The notes under the pieces: generated by a model | Databases searched by the model: none | Told to the model about the DNA's origin: nothing | The model's input: only the letters and a program-made list of their open reading frames with translations | Part shown: in pieces, positions 22,314-32,030 of the stretch | Position numbering within the stretch: position 1 is the stretch's first letter | Layout of the letters: the number at the start of each line of letters is the position of its first letter | Assembly (NCBI GenBank): GCA_903839515.1 | Contig: CAIMCP010000014.1 | Coordinates: 1 to 40,615 of the forward strand | Source: an uncultured Candidatus Saccharibacteria bacterium | Lineage (GTDB): Bacteria > Patescibacteriota > Saccharimonadia > Saccharimonadales > UBA4665 | Direction of reading: 5' to 3' | Length of the DNA: 40,615 bases | Made by a program: the position numbers and the translations under genes

Positions 22314-23054
22314 ATGGAAGAACAGGATGTTTCTTCTAGTACACAAGGAAGTGAATCTAATCCAGCTCCAATAGCTGAATCTTCTTCACCTACCAGTGAT
22401 ACTAGTATAACCGCAACGTCTTCAGAACCTCTTGAAGAGGCAAAGAGTAAAACCTTTGATGAAGATCAGATGCGTATTATTTCGGCAGACGTAAAGAGAC
22501 GAACGGAAGCAAAGTTGCGTGCTGAATACGAAGCGCAAATAAATTCATTGCGTGAACCTAGACAGCAAGCTCAACCAGAACAACAAGCAAATATTGCTGG
22601 TTTAACGGAAGAGCAATTATATAACAACTTTAAGCAACGGCAACAGGCTGAACAACAGGAATTTGAACAGCAAAATGCAGTAAATACTTTTCTAACGAAA
22701 GTACAAGCTGCTGGAATGGGTCAGAAAATAGAATCTTCTGGCTTAGGTCAATTACCTGTAAATCATCCGTTAATACCAATGCTTAATTCATTAGATAACG
22801 TTACAGATGTGGTAGATGATTTCGACGCAAATCCCACAAAAGTAGCTAACTTGCTAGCCGTTACAATGTTAAATCCTATGAACGGATTTAAAGAATTGCA
22901 AAAGTTGTCTCAGTCTATCAAACGAAATAAAGAAGCTCTGGCAAAGCCGAAAGCGGCTGAGCCTCCTCCTCAATTGAAGCCGTCATCTTATGGATTGGGT
23001 GATGGAACATCTTCTGTTTCTGAGAAACGCAAGAGTTCGTTATTTAGATTCTAA
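22314..23054 (+). CDS. Scaffolding protein (by position and composition)
   Basis: Acidic/Gln-rich helical ORF immediately before coat gene; basic C-terminus SEKRKSSLFRF. Confidence 0.7.
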   Translation: MEEQDVSSSTQGSESNPAPIAESSSPTSDTSITATSSEPLEEAKSKTFDEDQMRIISADVKRRTEAKLRAEYEAQINSLREPRQQAQPEQQANIAGLTEEQLYNNFKQRQQAEQQEFEQQNAVNTFLTKVQAAGMGQKIESSGLGQLPVNHPLIPMLNSLDNVTDVVDDFDANPTKVANLLAVTMLNPMNGFKELQKLSQSIKRNKEALAKPKAAEPPPQLKPSSYGLGDGTSSVSEKRKSSLFRF

Positions 23055-23108
23055 ATAGCGAAAAACGTTACCCAAAAATTAAATTAATTTTAAACATTTG
23101 AGGGTAAC

Positions 23109-24461
23109 ATGGCATCTCCAACAATCAATTATTTACAACAAGTGCAGACCTATAATAGTGATGCACAACTTCCCGGCTTTCTAAACCAAAACTGCTTTAT
23201 TAGTGATATTTGTAATCACGACTATACTGATTTTGATAAAAAAATACCGGCTAACCTAGGTGATACTATCGGCGTGGCATTGCCAATGGCGGCAGTAGCT
23301 AACGCCGGTCTAGTCGTTTCTGCTCAACCTATCCGACAAAACATTGCTCATTTATCAGTTATTGGCTCTGCGAACGTCGCAGTTGCAGTAACCAATCAGC
23401 AACGTATTTTTAATATGGATAAGGATGGGTTTTGGAAATCAACCGGTAAAGGCATGGTTTCAGAATTAGGAGCAAAAGTAGAACAAGCAATCGCTCAGCA
23501 TGTTAATAGCTCAGCTATTGATATGAGAACAGACTCTGCTACTTACGGACAACCACAATATCTATCTGGTCCAACTAGGTTTGTTGATTTCACACAAACC
23601 GGTTTACTTAGCTATCAAGCATTAGATCAATCAATGAGTGACTTCATTTCGATGGGTGCTCCTTCCGATGATCATTGCATGGTATTACCTACTAACTACT
23701 ACTCACCAATAATTGGAAGCGGTTTAACGCAATTTGCGCCAAATCGTAACAATGAAACTGCGCAATCTTGGTTAGTCGGTGATTTTGGAAGCCCAAGAAC
23801 TAAGTATTATCGTTCAAACTATTTACCGGTACAGGTGGCTGGTTATCTTGGTGAAAACAGCACCACGTTAACTGTTACTAGCACTAATGACCCAACTGGA
23901 GCTAATGTGACTGCTATCACGTTTAGTGGAGCAGGTTCTCACCTTAAAGCAGTTAGGGCTGGTGACGTCGGATATTTTATATCGACTTCCAATATTAATG
24001 CTTTAACGTTCTATGGACATATGACTACTAACCAGCCGGTACAGTTCCGCGCTATTGCAGATGCGGACTCAAGCGGTGGAAACGTGACGGTTCAGATCAT
24101 CACCAATACTCATACTGAAGGACAAGGATTCTGTTCAGTTGCAGGTAATGCTCTACAGAACATAAGCGGTCCAATTTTGGCTGGTATGCAGGCTAAATTT
24201 ATCCCATCGCATCGTTGTGGCCTACGTGTTTGCGGCAAAGCATTCTATGTAGCTATCCCAAGATTAGATGATGAGCGCCCATATGATACGTCTGTTGATA
24301 CTGATGATGAAACAAAAGTATCTTTACGTATGTATTACGGTGCTGTGTTTGGTCAAAACCAAAAATGGTTAGTTAACGACGTGATTTGGGGTGCTTTATT
24401 GTTATCCCGTTATTCACAACGTATTTGCTTACCATTAGCAGGAAACGTTGCATCTAGTTAA
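23109..24461 (+). CDS. Major capsid protein, P22 coat-like
   Basis: 450 aa after scaffold; IPANLGDTIGVALP...; SD gagggt. Confidence 0.82.
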   Translation: MASPTINYLQQVQTYNSDAQLPGFLNQNCFISDICNHDYTDFDKKIPANLGDTIGVALPMAAVANAGLVVSAQPIRQNIAHLSVIGSANVAVAVTNQQRIFNMDKDGFWKSTGKGMVSELGAKVEQAIAQHVNSSAIDMRTDSATYGQPQYLSGPTRFVDFTQTGLLSYQALDQSMSDFISMGAPSDDHCMVLPTNYYSPIIGSGLTQFAPNRNNETAQSWLVGDFGSPRTKYYRSNYLPVQVAGYLGENSTTLTVTSTNDPTGANVTAITFSGAGSHLKAVRAGDVGYFISTSNINALTFYGHMTTNQPVQFRAIADADSSGGNVTVQIITNTHTEGQGFCSVAGNALQNISGPILAGMQAKFIPSHRCGLRVCGKAFYVAIPRLDDERPYDTSVDTDDETKVSLRMYYGAVFGQNQKWLVNDVIWGALLLSRYSQRICLPLAGNVASS

Positions 24462-24470
24462 ATAAACATA

Positions 24471-24496
24471 TAACCGCATCAATTATGGTGCGGTTA
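24471..24496 (+). terminator. Post-coat attenuator-type hairpin
   Basis: TAACCGCA-tcaattatgg-TGCGGTTA then actttatg (weak T tract). Confidence 0.5.
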
Positions 24497-24515
24497 ACTT
24501 TATGAGGGAATAATT

Positions 24516-25271
24516 ATGTCTTTTAGTTCAATTAACAAACCAATACCTGGATCGAGAAATCCTGTTTCATATGTGAGCGGCCTTACTGCCGATTGGTTAA
24601 GTAACACCACATTAACTTTAAATGTGGGTGCTTGCTCAGATTCACTTAATTATATTGATATGGTGGTTGATACAGCCATTACTATTAATGCCGCTGCTGT
24701 TGGTGTTAATGGTATAGATACCGGAGCATTAGGCGCTAGCAAATTCTATTACGTCTTTGTAATTGGAGATTCTAGTGGATTTAATCATCCAGCTGCATTG
24801 ATTTCTCTATCTCCCACAGCTCCAATCATGCCTTATGGGTATGACAGCTGGAGAATGGTGGATATCAAAGTCACGGATGGCTCTAGTCATTTCCTATTAT
24901 CTTATACAAACGGTAAATATGGAAATAGAGAGTTTATCTACGATGCCCCTTTAACTACTGGATCATCTGCTTTAACTACTAGTTATGTGGCATTGCCATT
25001 AACTAATTGTGTAGCTCCTATAGGTACTCCAAGCGTTAAATTTGTAGCTACTTTCACTCCTAATGCCCCTGCTAACATTGCTTATGTGCATCCAACTGGT
25101 AGCACTGGTGATGAAGCTAAATTAAGCGGTGTAGTTGCTGGTGTGGCTCAAGTTGCTGATTTGGAATGTACTGCATTTGTAGTTACTGGTGTGGCGAGTG
25201 TTAGCCTCAAAGCCAGTGCGGCTACAGATACTTTGGTGCTTTTAGTGAAATCATTCACTTACAACGTTTAG
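24516..25271 (+). CDS. Virion-associated protein, tandem paralogue A
   Basis: RNPVSYVSGLTADWLSNTTLTLNVGACSDSLNYIDMVV... closely matches the next ORF. Confidence 0.65.
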   Translation: MSFSSINKPIPGSRNPVSYVSGLTADWLSNTTLTLNVGACSDSLNYIDMVVDTAITINAAAVGVNGIDTGALGASKFYYVFVIGDSSGFNHPAALISLSPTAPIMPYGYDSWRMVDIKVTDGSSHFLLSYTNGKYGNREFIYDAPLTTGSSALTTSYVALPLTNCVAPIGTPSVKFVATFTPNAPANIAYVHPTGSTGDEAKLSGVVAGVAQVADLECTAFVVTGVASVSLKASAATDTLVLLVKSFTYNV

Positions 25272-25285
25272 TATGAGGTGATTAT

Positions 25286-26062
25286 ATGTCTTTATCTTCA
25301 AAAGCAATTAATATTCCGATAGCAATGTCCCGTAATCCTGTCTCTTATATAAACGGATTAACTGCTAGTTTTGCAACTGTGACCACACTAACTTTAAATG
25401 TTGGATCATGCTCTGATTCATTAAACATTATAGATATGGTTGTTCCAGCTGCTATTACTATCAACGGTGCTGCTCAAGGAGTAAACGGAATAGATGCAGC
25501 CGCCGCTTTGACGGCTTCATCAATCTACTATGTATTCGTAATTGGTGACTCTAGTGGCTTTAATAAGCCTGCTGGTTTAATTTCTTTATCTCCTACTGCT
25601 CCTAAGCTCCCTATAGGATACGATTGTTTTAGGATGGTAGATATTAAAGCAACAAACTCAGTTCCTAACTTCATTTTGTCTTATACAAACGGACAGTATG
25701 GAGATAGAGAATTTATTTATGATGCTCCAATTATTGTATTAACTGGTGGTGCAGATGCTTCATTTACTGCTGTTAGTTTGGCAAATGTTGTTGCTCCAAT
25801 TGGCACGCCCATGGTGCGTTTTATTGCGAGCATTACTCCAGTTGCTAGTACCGGTGCTGGTGATTCTATTACTTTAAGGCCGACTGGATCTGCAAGCTCT
25901 GGCTTTGCGATACTAAACGGTGGAATTGTATCTAAAGCACAAGTAGCTGACTTAGAGTGCATAGCATTTTTAGACAGCGGAAGTCAAAGCGTTGACTATG
26001 CCTTAACCGATGGCGGTGATGCAGGATCGCTTTGGGTGAAATCGTTTACTTATAACGTATAA
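25286..26062 (+). CDS. Virion-associated protein, tandem paralogue B
   Basis: RNPVSYINGLTASFATVTTLTLNVGSCSDSLNIIDMVV... Confidence 0.65.
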   Translation: MSLSSKAINIPIAMSRNPVSYINGLTASFATVTTLTLNVGSCSDSLNIIDMVVPAAITINGAAQGVNGIDAAAALTASSIYYVFVIGDSSGFNKPAGLISLSPTAPKLPIGYDCFRMVDIKATNSVPNFILSYTNGQYGDREFIYDAPIIVLTGGADASFTAVSLANVVAPIGTPMVRFIASITPVASTGAGDSITLRPTGSASSGFAILNGGIVSKAQVADLECIAFLDSGSQSVDYALTDGGDAGSLWVKSFTYNV

Positions 26063-26098
26063 GTTTTAAGTAGTTACGACATATATCAGGGATGAAAT

Positions 26099-26815
26099 AT
26101 GGCATATTCAGTTAATAAATTGATTACCAACGCCTTCTATTTATCTAAAGTCAGATCAAAAGACTTTCAGACAGTAGGAGGCGATGATATAACGGTGGGT
26201 TTAGACTTATTGAATGAAATATTGTCTGAAACCTCTATCAATACAAAGATGATTCCTTATTATAAGCAGTATACTACTGCTGCTGTGATAGGGCAGGAGC
26301 TATACTTTATCCCCTATCTTGTCGAGCCTTTTTCACTCACATTCAATGATACTACTGTACGATATGCTACTACTCAGTTAAGTAGACGCGAATATCATTC
26401 CACAACTCGTATTGATGGGGTCATAGCATTGCCTTTTAATGTTTCTTTTGAGAGAACTATAGGCGGATGCAACATGTATGTGCAATTCCTACCTGCTGAC
26501 ACATATCCTTTCAAAATATGGGGCAAATTTGCTCTATCTGCATTAACAATGGGAGATTTGCCAGACGATTTGTTGACCACATATGATCTATTTTATATAC
26601 GATATCTAAGATATTTGCTTGCTCAGGAAATATGTAATTATTATGGAGTACCCTTTAATTTAGAGTTAAAAGCAGTTTCAGATCGAATAGCAGCAAATCT
26701 AAATGATATGAATCCTATAGATTTAACCACTCGCAAACTTGATCTGTATGATGATAAGAATTCTATAAATTGGGCACAAGTTAATTTAGGTAAAGGCTTT
26801 ACTACGAGTGATTAA
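26099..26815 (+). CDS. P22 gp4-like tail accessory/head-completion protein
   Basis: YSVNKLITNAFYLSKV...VGLDLLNEILSE...LRYLLAQEICNYYGVPF. Confidence 0.8.
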   Translation: MAYSVNKLITNAFYLSKVRSKDFQTVGGDDITVGLDLLNEILSETSINTKMIPYYKQYTTAAVIGQELYFIPYLVEPFSLTFNDTTVRYATTQLSRREYHSTTRIDGVIALPFNVSFERTIGGCNMYVQFLPADTYPFKIWGKFALSALTMGDLPDDLLTTYDLFYIRYLRYLLAQEICNYYGVPFNLELKAVSDRIAANLNDMNPIDLTTRKLDLYDDKNSINWAQVNLGKGFTTSD

Positions 26816-26817
26816 TA

Positions 26818-28575
26818 ATGCCGCAATTGCCGTTACAATTAGTTTGCTCAAATAAGTTTGGAAGATATCCTAAAATATCTCGTGAGCAAGTCTTTAATAT
26901 GTTTCAAAGCGATGATTGGATGATTAATTACGCGGGTTATGAAGCTATCTATACAGAAATACTTTCTGGCACTGGTAGAGGAATCTTTTATAGTTCTCGT
27001 TCTGGCAAAGCATTCTTCGTAATAGGAGAAAATATCTATAGCATTATATTCCAAGGAGCTATCCCCACTGTTAATTATGTGGATAGTTTAGCCACATCAG
27101 AGGGAGATGTGTTTATAGATGAAAATTTATTATCTCAAATCATCTTTTGTGATAAACAATATCTCTATGTTTATGATTATTCCACCAGCGCATTTTCGAA
27201 ACTACCTATAGACTTTAGTGCCGGATACGTAACGTTTCAAGACAATAGATTTGTGGCTTCTTGCAATGGATTGCCGCAATGGCGACTATCAGACTTCTTA
27301 TTATTATCTATAGCCAGTGCCACAGTGGTGAATGGCGGTACTGGATATCAAGTAGGTGATGTTTTAACAATTGATGGCGGCAAGAATGGCACATTAACTG
27401 TAGCCACCTTAAATAGCACTGCTGTAGCCACGGTTACTGTTACTAATTCTGGGTCTGGTTATGACGCAGCTGTTGTTTATAATGTGACTGGTGGACATGG
27501 AAATGGAGCTACATTTTCATTTACTTTAAATAGTGGATTCACTCCATCATCTCAGCAAGTTGGAAGCTTTCAGACAAAACCAGACGATGTGATGGCATGT
27601 GTAAGAATTCCAACCAAGACTGGGCAGATTCTTATAATGGGCAAGACCGTGACTGAGGTTTGGACAGACTTGGGATTGCAGCTATTCCCTTATCAAAGAA
27701 ACAGTGGATATAGCATAGATTATGGATGTCTAAATGCAGCAACAATAGCCGCTGGTGATGAGTTTGTTGCATGGCTAGGAAGTAATGAAAAGTCTGGGCC
27801 AGTAATAATGGTATGTTCAGGAGGATCGGCAATTCAAATATCAGATGATGGAATAAACTATCGCTTATCCCAATTAGTTGACCCTGAGAATTCTTTTGGA
27901 TTTATCTTCAAACAAAACGGACATACGTTTTATCAACTAACATTCGCTGATCCCAGCGACAATGTGACATTCACGTATGATTTTAATGTTAAGAAGTTTT
28001 ATACGCTTTGCGATCCAGATCAGAATCATCATATAGCCAGAAGAGTGGCTTTTTTTAATAATGATTATTATTTCGTTAGTAGTGATGATTCATATTTATA
28101 TCAATTATCGGATAGTTTTAGCACGGCTAATGGCAGAGAAATTCCTAGGATAATCATAACTCCTACTTCAGCATTGCCAGATAGATCGCCATTTATCGTT
28201 AATAGCATTACTTTCCCTATTGAACAGGGCACAAAAGAACATACCACATTAATTACTACTACTTATAACTGCTATCTCGTTGATGATAATGGAAATTATC
28301 TAGTAAATGATAATGGAGACCAATTAATAGATAATGACGTCATATACTCTCAAACTGAACAACCGTCTAGGATTGATTTTTCTACTTCGTCTGATGGGGG
28401 AATAACTTTTGGAAACCCGTTTGGTGTGGAGCTTAATAGATGGGGTAATAGAAGGAACGCATTAAACCTTTATAACTTAGGTAGATACAATGAATTAATT
28501 TTCCAATTTAGATTTTGGGGAATGGGTAGTTTTGTTTTAACAAATGGAGTTGCAGAGGTATCGCAGCAACAATAA
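26818..28575 (+). CDS. P22 gp10-like tail hub/DNA stabilisation protein
   Basis: Follows gp4-like; GRYPKISREQVFNMFQSDDWMINYAGYEAI...; C-terminal WGMGSFVLTNGVAEVS. Confidence 0.8.
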   Translation: MPQLPLQLVCSNKFGRYPKISREQVFNMFQSDDWMINYAGYEAIYTEILSGTGRGIFYSSRSGKAFFVIGENIYSIIFQGAIPTVNYVDSLATSEGDVFIDENLLSQIIFCDKQYLYVYDYSTSAFSKLPIDFSAGYVTFQDNRFVASCNGLPQWRLSDFLLLSIASATVVNGGTGYQVGDVLTIDGGKNGTLTVATLNSTAVATVTVTNSGSGYDAAVVYNVTGGHGNGATFSFTLNSGFTPSSQQVGSFQTKPDDVMACVRIPTKTGQILIMGKTVTEVWTDLGLQLFPYQRNSGYSIDYGCLNAATIAAGDEFVAWLGSNEKSGPVIMVCSGGSAIQISDDGINYRLSQLVDPENSFGFIFKQNGHTFYQLTFADPSDNVTFTYDFNVKKFYTLCDPDQNHHIARRVAFFNNDYYFVSSDDSYLYQLSDSFSTANGREIPRIIITPTSALPDRSPFIVNSITFPIEQGTKEHTTLITTTYNCYLVDDNGNYLVNDNGDQLIDNDVIYSQTEQPSRIDFSTSSDGGITFGNPFGVELNRWGNRRNALNLYNLGRYNELIFQFRFWGMGSFVLTNGVAEVSQQQ

Positions 28576-28590
28576 AGATTGAGGTATCAT

Positions 28591-29283
28591 ATGTCATTTT
28601 TAGAAAATACTGGAAATTTTTTACAAGGGTTTGGTGGTGGAGGAAATGGAGCTTGGGGACAAATAGGCCAAGGAGCAGGAGATATATTTAGTGGTCTTTT
28701 TGGAGGCCGTGGAACAACTCCTAATACTGGACAATCAAACAATTATCTATCTCAAATACAACCTGGAATTGATAGGTATTTACAACCATATATTGGTGCA
28801 GGTCAAAATGCAATGAATACATTGCAAGGTCAATATCAAAACTTAATGAATGACCCAAGCGCTATGATGAATAAATTTGGTGCTGGATATAAACAATCTC
28901 CTGGTTATCAATATAACGTTGATCAAGCAACAAAAGCTTCAAATAATGCTGCTGCTGCTGGTGGATATATAGGAAGCCCACAACAACAAGAATACATGGC
29001 TAATCAAATAGGTGGTTTAGCAAGTCAGGATTATAATCAATATTTAAACAATGCAATGGGACTATATGGACAAGGATTGCAAGGAATGGGAAATATAAAC
29101 CAAATGGGATATGGAGCATCTGGACAAGCACAGCAAAGCATGTCAGACATGTTAAAAGCACAGGCACAATTAGCTTATAGTAATGCTATGAACAAATCTA
29201 ATCAAAAAAGCTCAAGCGGCGGTTTCTTTGGCAAAGCATTAGGTGGATTGGGAAGTTTGATTGGTGGTATTGGATTACTTTAG
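28591..29283 (+). CDS. Probable DNA ejection protein
   Basis: Gly/Gln-rich; SD gaggt before ATG 28591; position after gp10-like. Confidence 0.6.
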   Translation: MSFLENTGNFLQGFGGGGNGAWGQIGQGAGDIFSGLFGGRGTTPNTGQSNNYLSQIQPGIDRYLQPYIGAGQNAMNTLQGQYQNLMNDPSAMMNKFGAGYKQSPGYQYNVDQATKASNNAAAAGGYIGSPQQQEYMANQIGGLASQDYNQYLNNAMGLYGQGLQGMGNINQMGYGASGQAQQSMSDMLKAQAQLAYSNAMNKSNQKSSSGGFFGKALGGLGSLIGGIGLL

Positions 29284-29295
29284 AAGGTGAAATTT

Positions 29296-30705
29296 ATGTT
29301 TCCAATTAAAACAGTACAAGATTACATGTATCCTCAAAAACTTAGAGGAGAATTAGAAGAACAAAGAGAAAGAGCCAGATTATATGGTCAACAAGCGCAA
29401 TGGTATGGTCCAAAATCTCAGTCTGAGATCGATTTGATTAATCAAGGTCAAATTCCTCATTTACAGGCTCAATCTGGGCTTTTAGGAGAGCAGGCTCAAG
29501 AGCAGGGATACAAAAATAAATTTGTAGGTTCACAATGGAAGCAATGGAGAAAACTACAAGATGAAATTGATGCATTAAATGATCAAGGATCTCCACATCA
29601 ATTAAACCAAACATTAGGTGATGAATATTTCACACCAGAAATTAATCAACAAATTGAAGAAGCAAATAGAATCGTTGATCTTAGAAATGGTGGAAAGAAT
29701 GTAAGACAAGCTGTAAACGAACCTACTCTTAACTCAGTATTAAATCCATCTACTCAACAACAGGTTCAACCCAATACTGGAAACTCTCCTCCTCCACAAG
29801 TTTTAGGGGAAATGTTAAATCAGATTAACCAACAAACAAATCCTCAGCAACAAGCAGCTCCGCAGCAATTAGGTGAAGCTCAGCAACAGTTTGAATCTCC
29901 TGCACAACCATCAAATAAAGAACAACGTATTGCTCAGCTAAGAGAAGCTCAACAATCCTTATTAGGAAACCTTGGAAAAGCTGGGGTTGCTGGTACAGAG
30001 ACTCCGTTAAGTAAAGAAGAACGAGCAGAGAAATTAGCAGAAAAAAGAGAGGATATAAAAACATATTCTCAAGGTTTAAAAAGTGCTAATGAGACTGCTA
30101 GAGATGCCACACAAATGAAGAGCCTCATTAATCAATTCCAAAGTGCATACTCTAAAATTGAAAATAAAGGACCAGTCCTTGGAAGATTGCCCGCAGTCAC
30201 ATCAGAGCAGCAAATTGCGGATAATGCCGCTCAAAATATGCAGCAAATGATGGTTAAACTGATGAAAACAAACCGTATGACAAATTATGAATTGCAGTTT
30301 GCAGGCAATCTAAAGCTTAATAGAGCAATGAACCCAGAAACAGTAAAAGATGTGGGTAATTTCTTAAAGGCCAAGTCTGAAAGATTAACAGAAGAGCCTA
30401 AGTTTATTAATGCTGCAAAAAACAAAGGAATAAGGGCAGAAGATGCAAAAGTATTATGGAATGAATATGAAAATGATAAACCAGTTTATAATTTTGAGAC
30501 TAGAAGCATTAATAAGAATAATTTAAATAGCTATGCTGATTATTTAACTCCTGAAGCATTAAATAAGGCTATTAACCCTAGTATGCAAGCTAATGCTCAA
30601 ACGCCAGAAATGGTGCAGGTTATTGCTCCTAATGGACAAGTAGGAAACATACCACGTGATAAACTAGATGAAGCTTTAAAGCGTGGGGCGAGGGTAAGCC
30701 AATGA
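29296..30705 (+). CDS. Probable DNA ejection protein
   Basis: Gln-rich helical; SD aaggtg before ATG 29296. Confidence 0.6.
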   Translation: MFPIKTVQDYMYPQKLRGELEEQRERARLYGQQAQWYGPKSQSEIDLINQGQIPHLQAQSGLLGEQAQEQGYKNKFVGSQWKQWRKLQDEIDALNDQGSPHQLNQTLGDEYFTPEINQQIEEANRIVDLRNGGKNVRQAVNEPTLNSVLNPSTQQQVQPNTGNSPPPQVLGEMLNQINQQTNPQQQAAPQQLGEAQQQFESPAQPSNKEQRIAQLREAQQSLLGNLGKAGVAGTETPLSKEERAEKLAEKREDIKTYSQGLKSANETARDATQMKSLINQFQSAYSKIENKGPVLGRLPAVTSEQQIADNAAQNMQQMMVKLMKTNRMTNYELQFAGNLKLNRAMNPETVKDVGNFLKAKSERLTEEPKFINAAKNKGIRAEDAKVLWNEYENDKPVYNFETRSINKNNLNSYADYLTPEALNKAINPSMQANAQTPEMVQVIAPNGQVGNIPRDKLDEALKRGARVSQ

Positions 30706-32030
30706 TGAATACAGGTTTAGAAGACTTAGGTTTTGTGCCTATGCAACAAGGACAATCAAATCCTCAGCAGCAACAAGGGCTGGAAGATTTGGGTTTCATG
30801 CCTATAGAACAACAACAATCTAATCAACGGCCTGCATCGGGATTTGCTGAAAAAATTATAAATAATCCTTTAATGCAAGGAGTTTATGGTGCTGGTGACG
30901 CATTTACTAATGCTCTATCTTTTGGCAAATTAGGAAATGCGGCAAGAAATATGGGAGCTGGTAATCCTGAGTCATTGTCTTATAAATTAGGAGAATTGGC
31001 AGGTGATGTGGGTGCGGCAGCCATACCTTCTGGCTTAGCTACAAAAGGAATTAGACTTGGTATGCTAGGACAAAAGGCTATTCCATATGCTAATACTTTA
31101 GGTAATGTGCTAGGAGGCGCAGAATGGGGTTTTGCAGCACATCCAGGAGCTAGATTAAGCGGAGCAGCCGAAGGTGCTGCTATACCATTAGCATTTGCCA
31201 GCTTAGGAAAAGGATTAAAATATGGTAAAAAATTAACGCAATCTTTAGTGAATAGAAATCCTTTGAAATATGAGCAAGAACTAATTAAAAGAGGTTCGCA
31301 GCAATATTTAGAGGATATAACAAAGCCATCAGCTAATTTATATAAAGAAATAGAATCTCATACAGCTGGAAAAGGAATGACATTTAGAAGTCCCACCTTG
31401 GATAAATTAAACAACTTAACTCCTCAAGCTGAAAGACTCTATAAAGACCCTGATATTAAGCCTCTTTATGAAAACTTTACTAAAAACAGAGGCTATATTG
31501 AAGCTAAAAATTTAAAGAGCTCTTTAGGTGACGAATACAACTCTTTAATGAAAACTAAAATAAAAGAAGGTTCTTTAAATACTGCTCAAAAGCAAAAATT
31601 AAGAACTATAGCAGAGCAAACAGAAACCCTTGATAATTTTATAACTGAGCATTTATCTACTTTTCCAGAAGAGCTGAAGCTATCGGATAAGCTAAAAGAA
31701 GCTAATTTATTACATCGAACTAATGTGGTACCAGCTAGAAATGCTGCAAAAGTCATAAATGAACATGTTGATACATTAGGAAATGTTATAAATAAAAAAA
31801 GTTTAATAAATTCATTACAGAGAGCTTCTAGTAAGCCAAATATGCTTAAAAAACCGATACCACAAGAAGTGAGCAATATTAATAAACTTTATGAGCAAAA
31901 CTTAACAAATAAAGAAAACTTACGTCATCTTAGAAATCAATTACTTGTATATGGACTACCTGCAACTTTAGGCGGTTCTTATTTAGGACATCATCTAAGC
32001 AGATATTTAACAGGAGTAAACAATCAATGA
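30702..32030 (+). CDS. Probable DNA ejection protein
   Basis: Repeat GLEDLGFVPMQQ/GLEDLGFMPIEQ; Gly/Ala-rich hydrophobic segments; overlaps the preceding stop. Confidence 0.6.
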   Translation: MMNTGLEDLGFVPMQQGQSNPQQQQGLEDLGFMPIEQQQSNQRPASGFAEKIINNPLMQGVYGAGDAFTNALSFGKLGNAARNMGAGNPESLSYKLGELAGDVGAAAIPSGLATKGIRLGMLGQKAIPYANTLGNVLGGAEWGFAAHPGARLSGAAEGAAIPLAFASLGKGLKYGKKLTQSLVNRNPLKYEQELIKRGSQQYLEDITKPSANLYKEIESHTAGKGMTFRSPTLDKLNNLTPQAERLYKDPDIKPLYENFTKNRGYIEAKNLKSSLGDEYNSLMKTKIKEGSLNTAQKQKLRTIAEQTETLDNFITEHLSTFPEELKLSDKLKEANLLHRTNVVPARNAAKVINEHVDTLGNVINKKSLINSLQRASSKPNMLKKPIPQEVSNINKLYEQNLTNKENLRHLRNQLLVYGLPATLGGSYLGHHLSRYLTGVNNQ

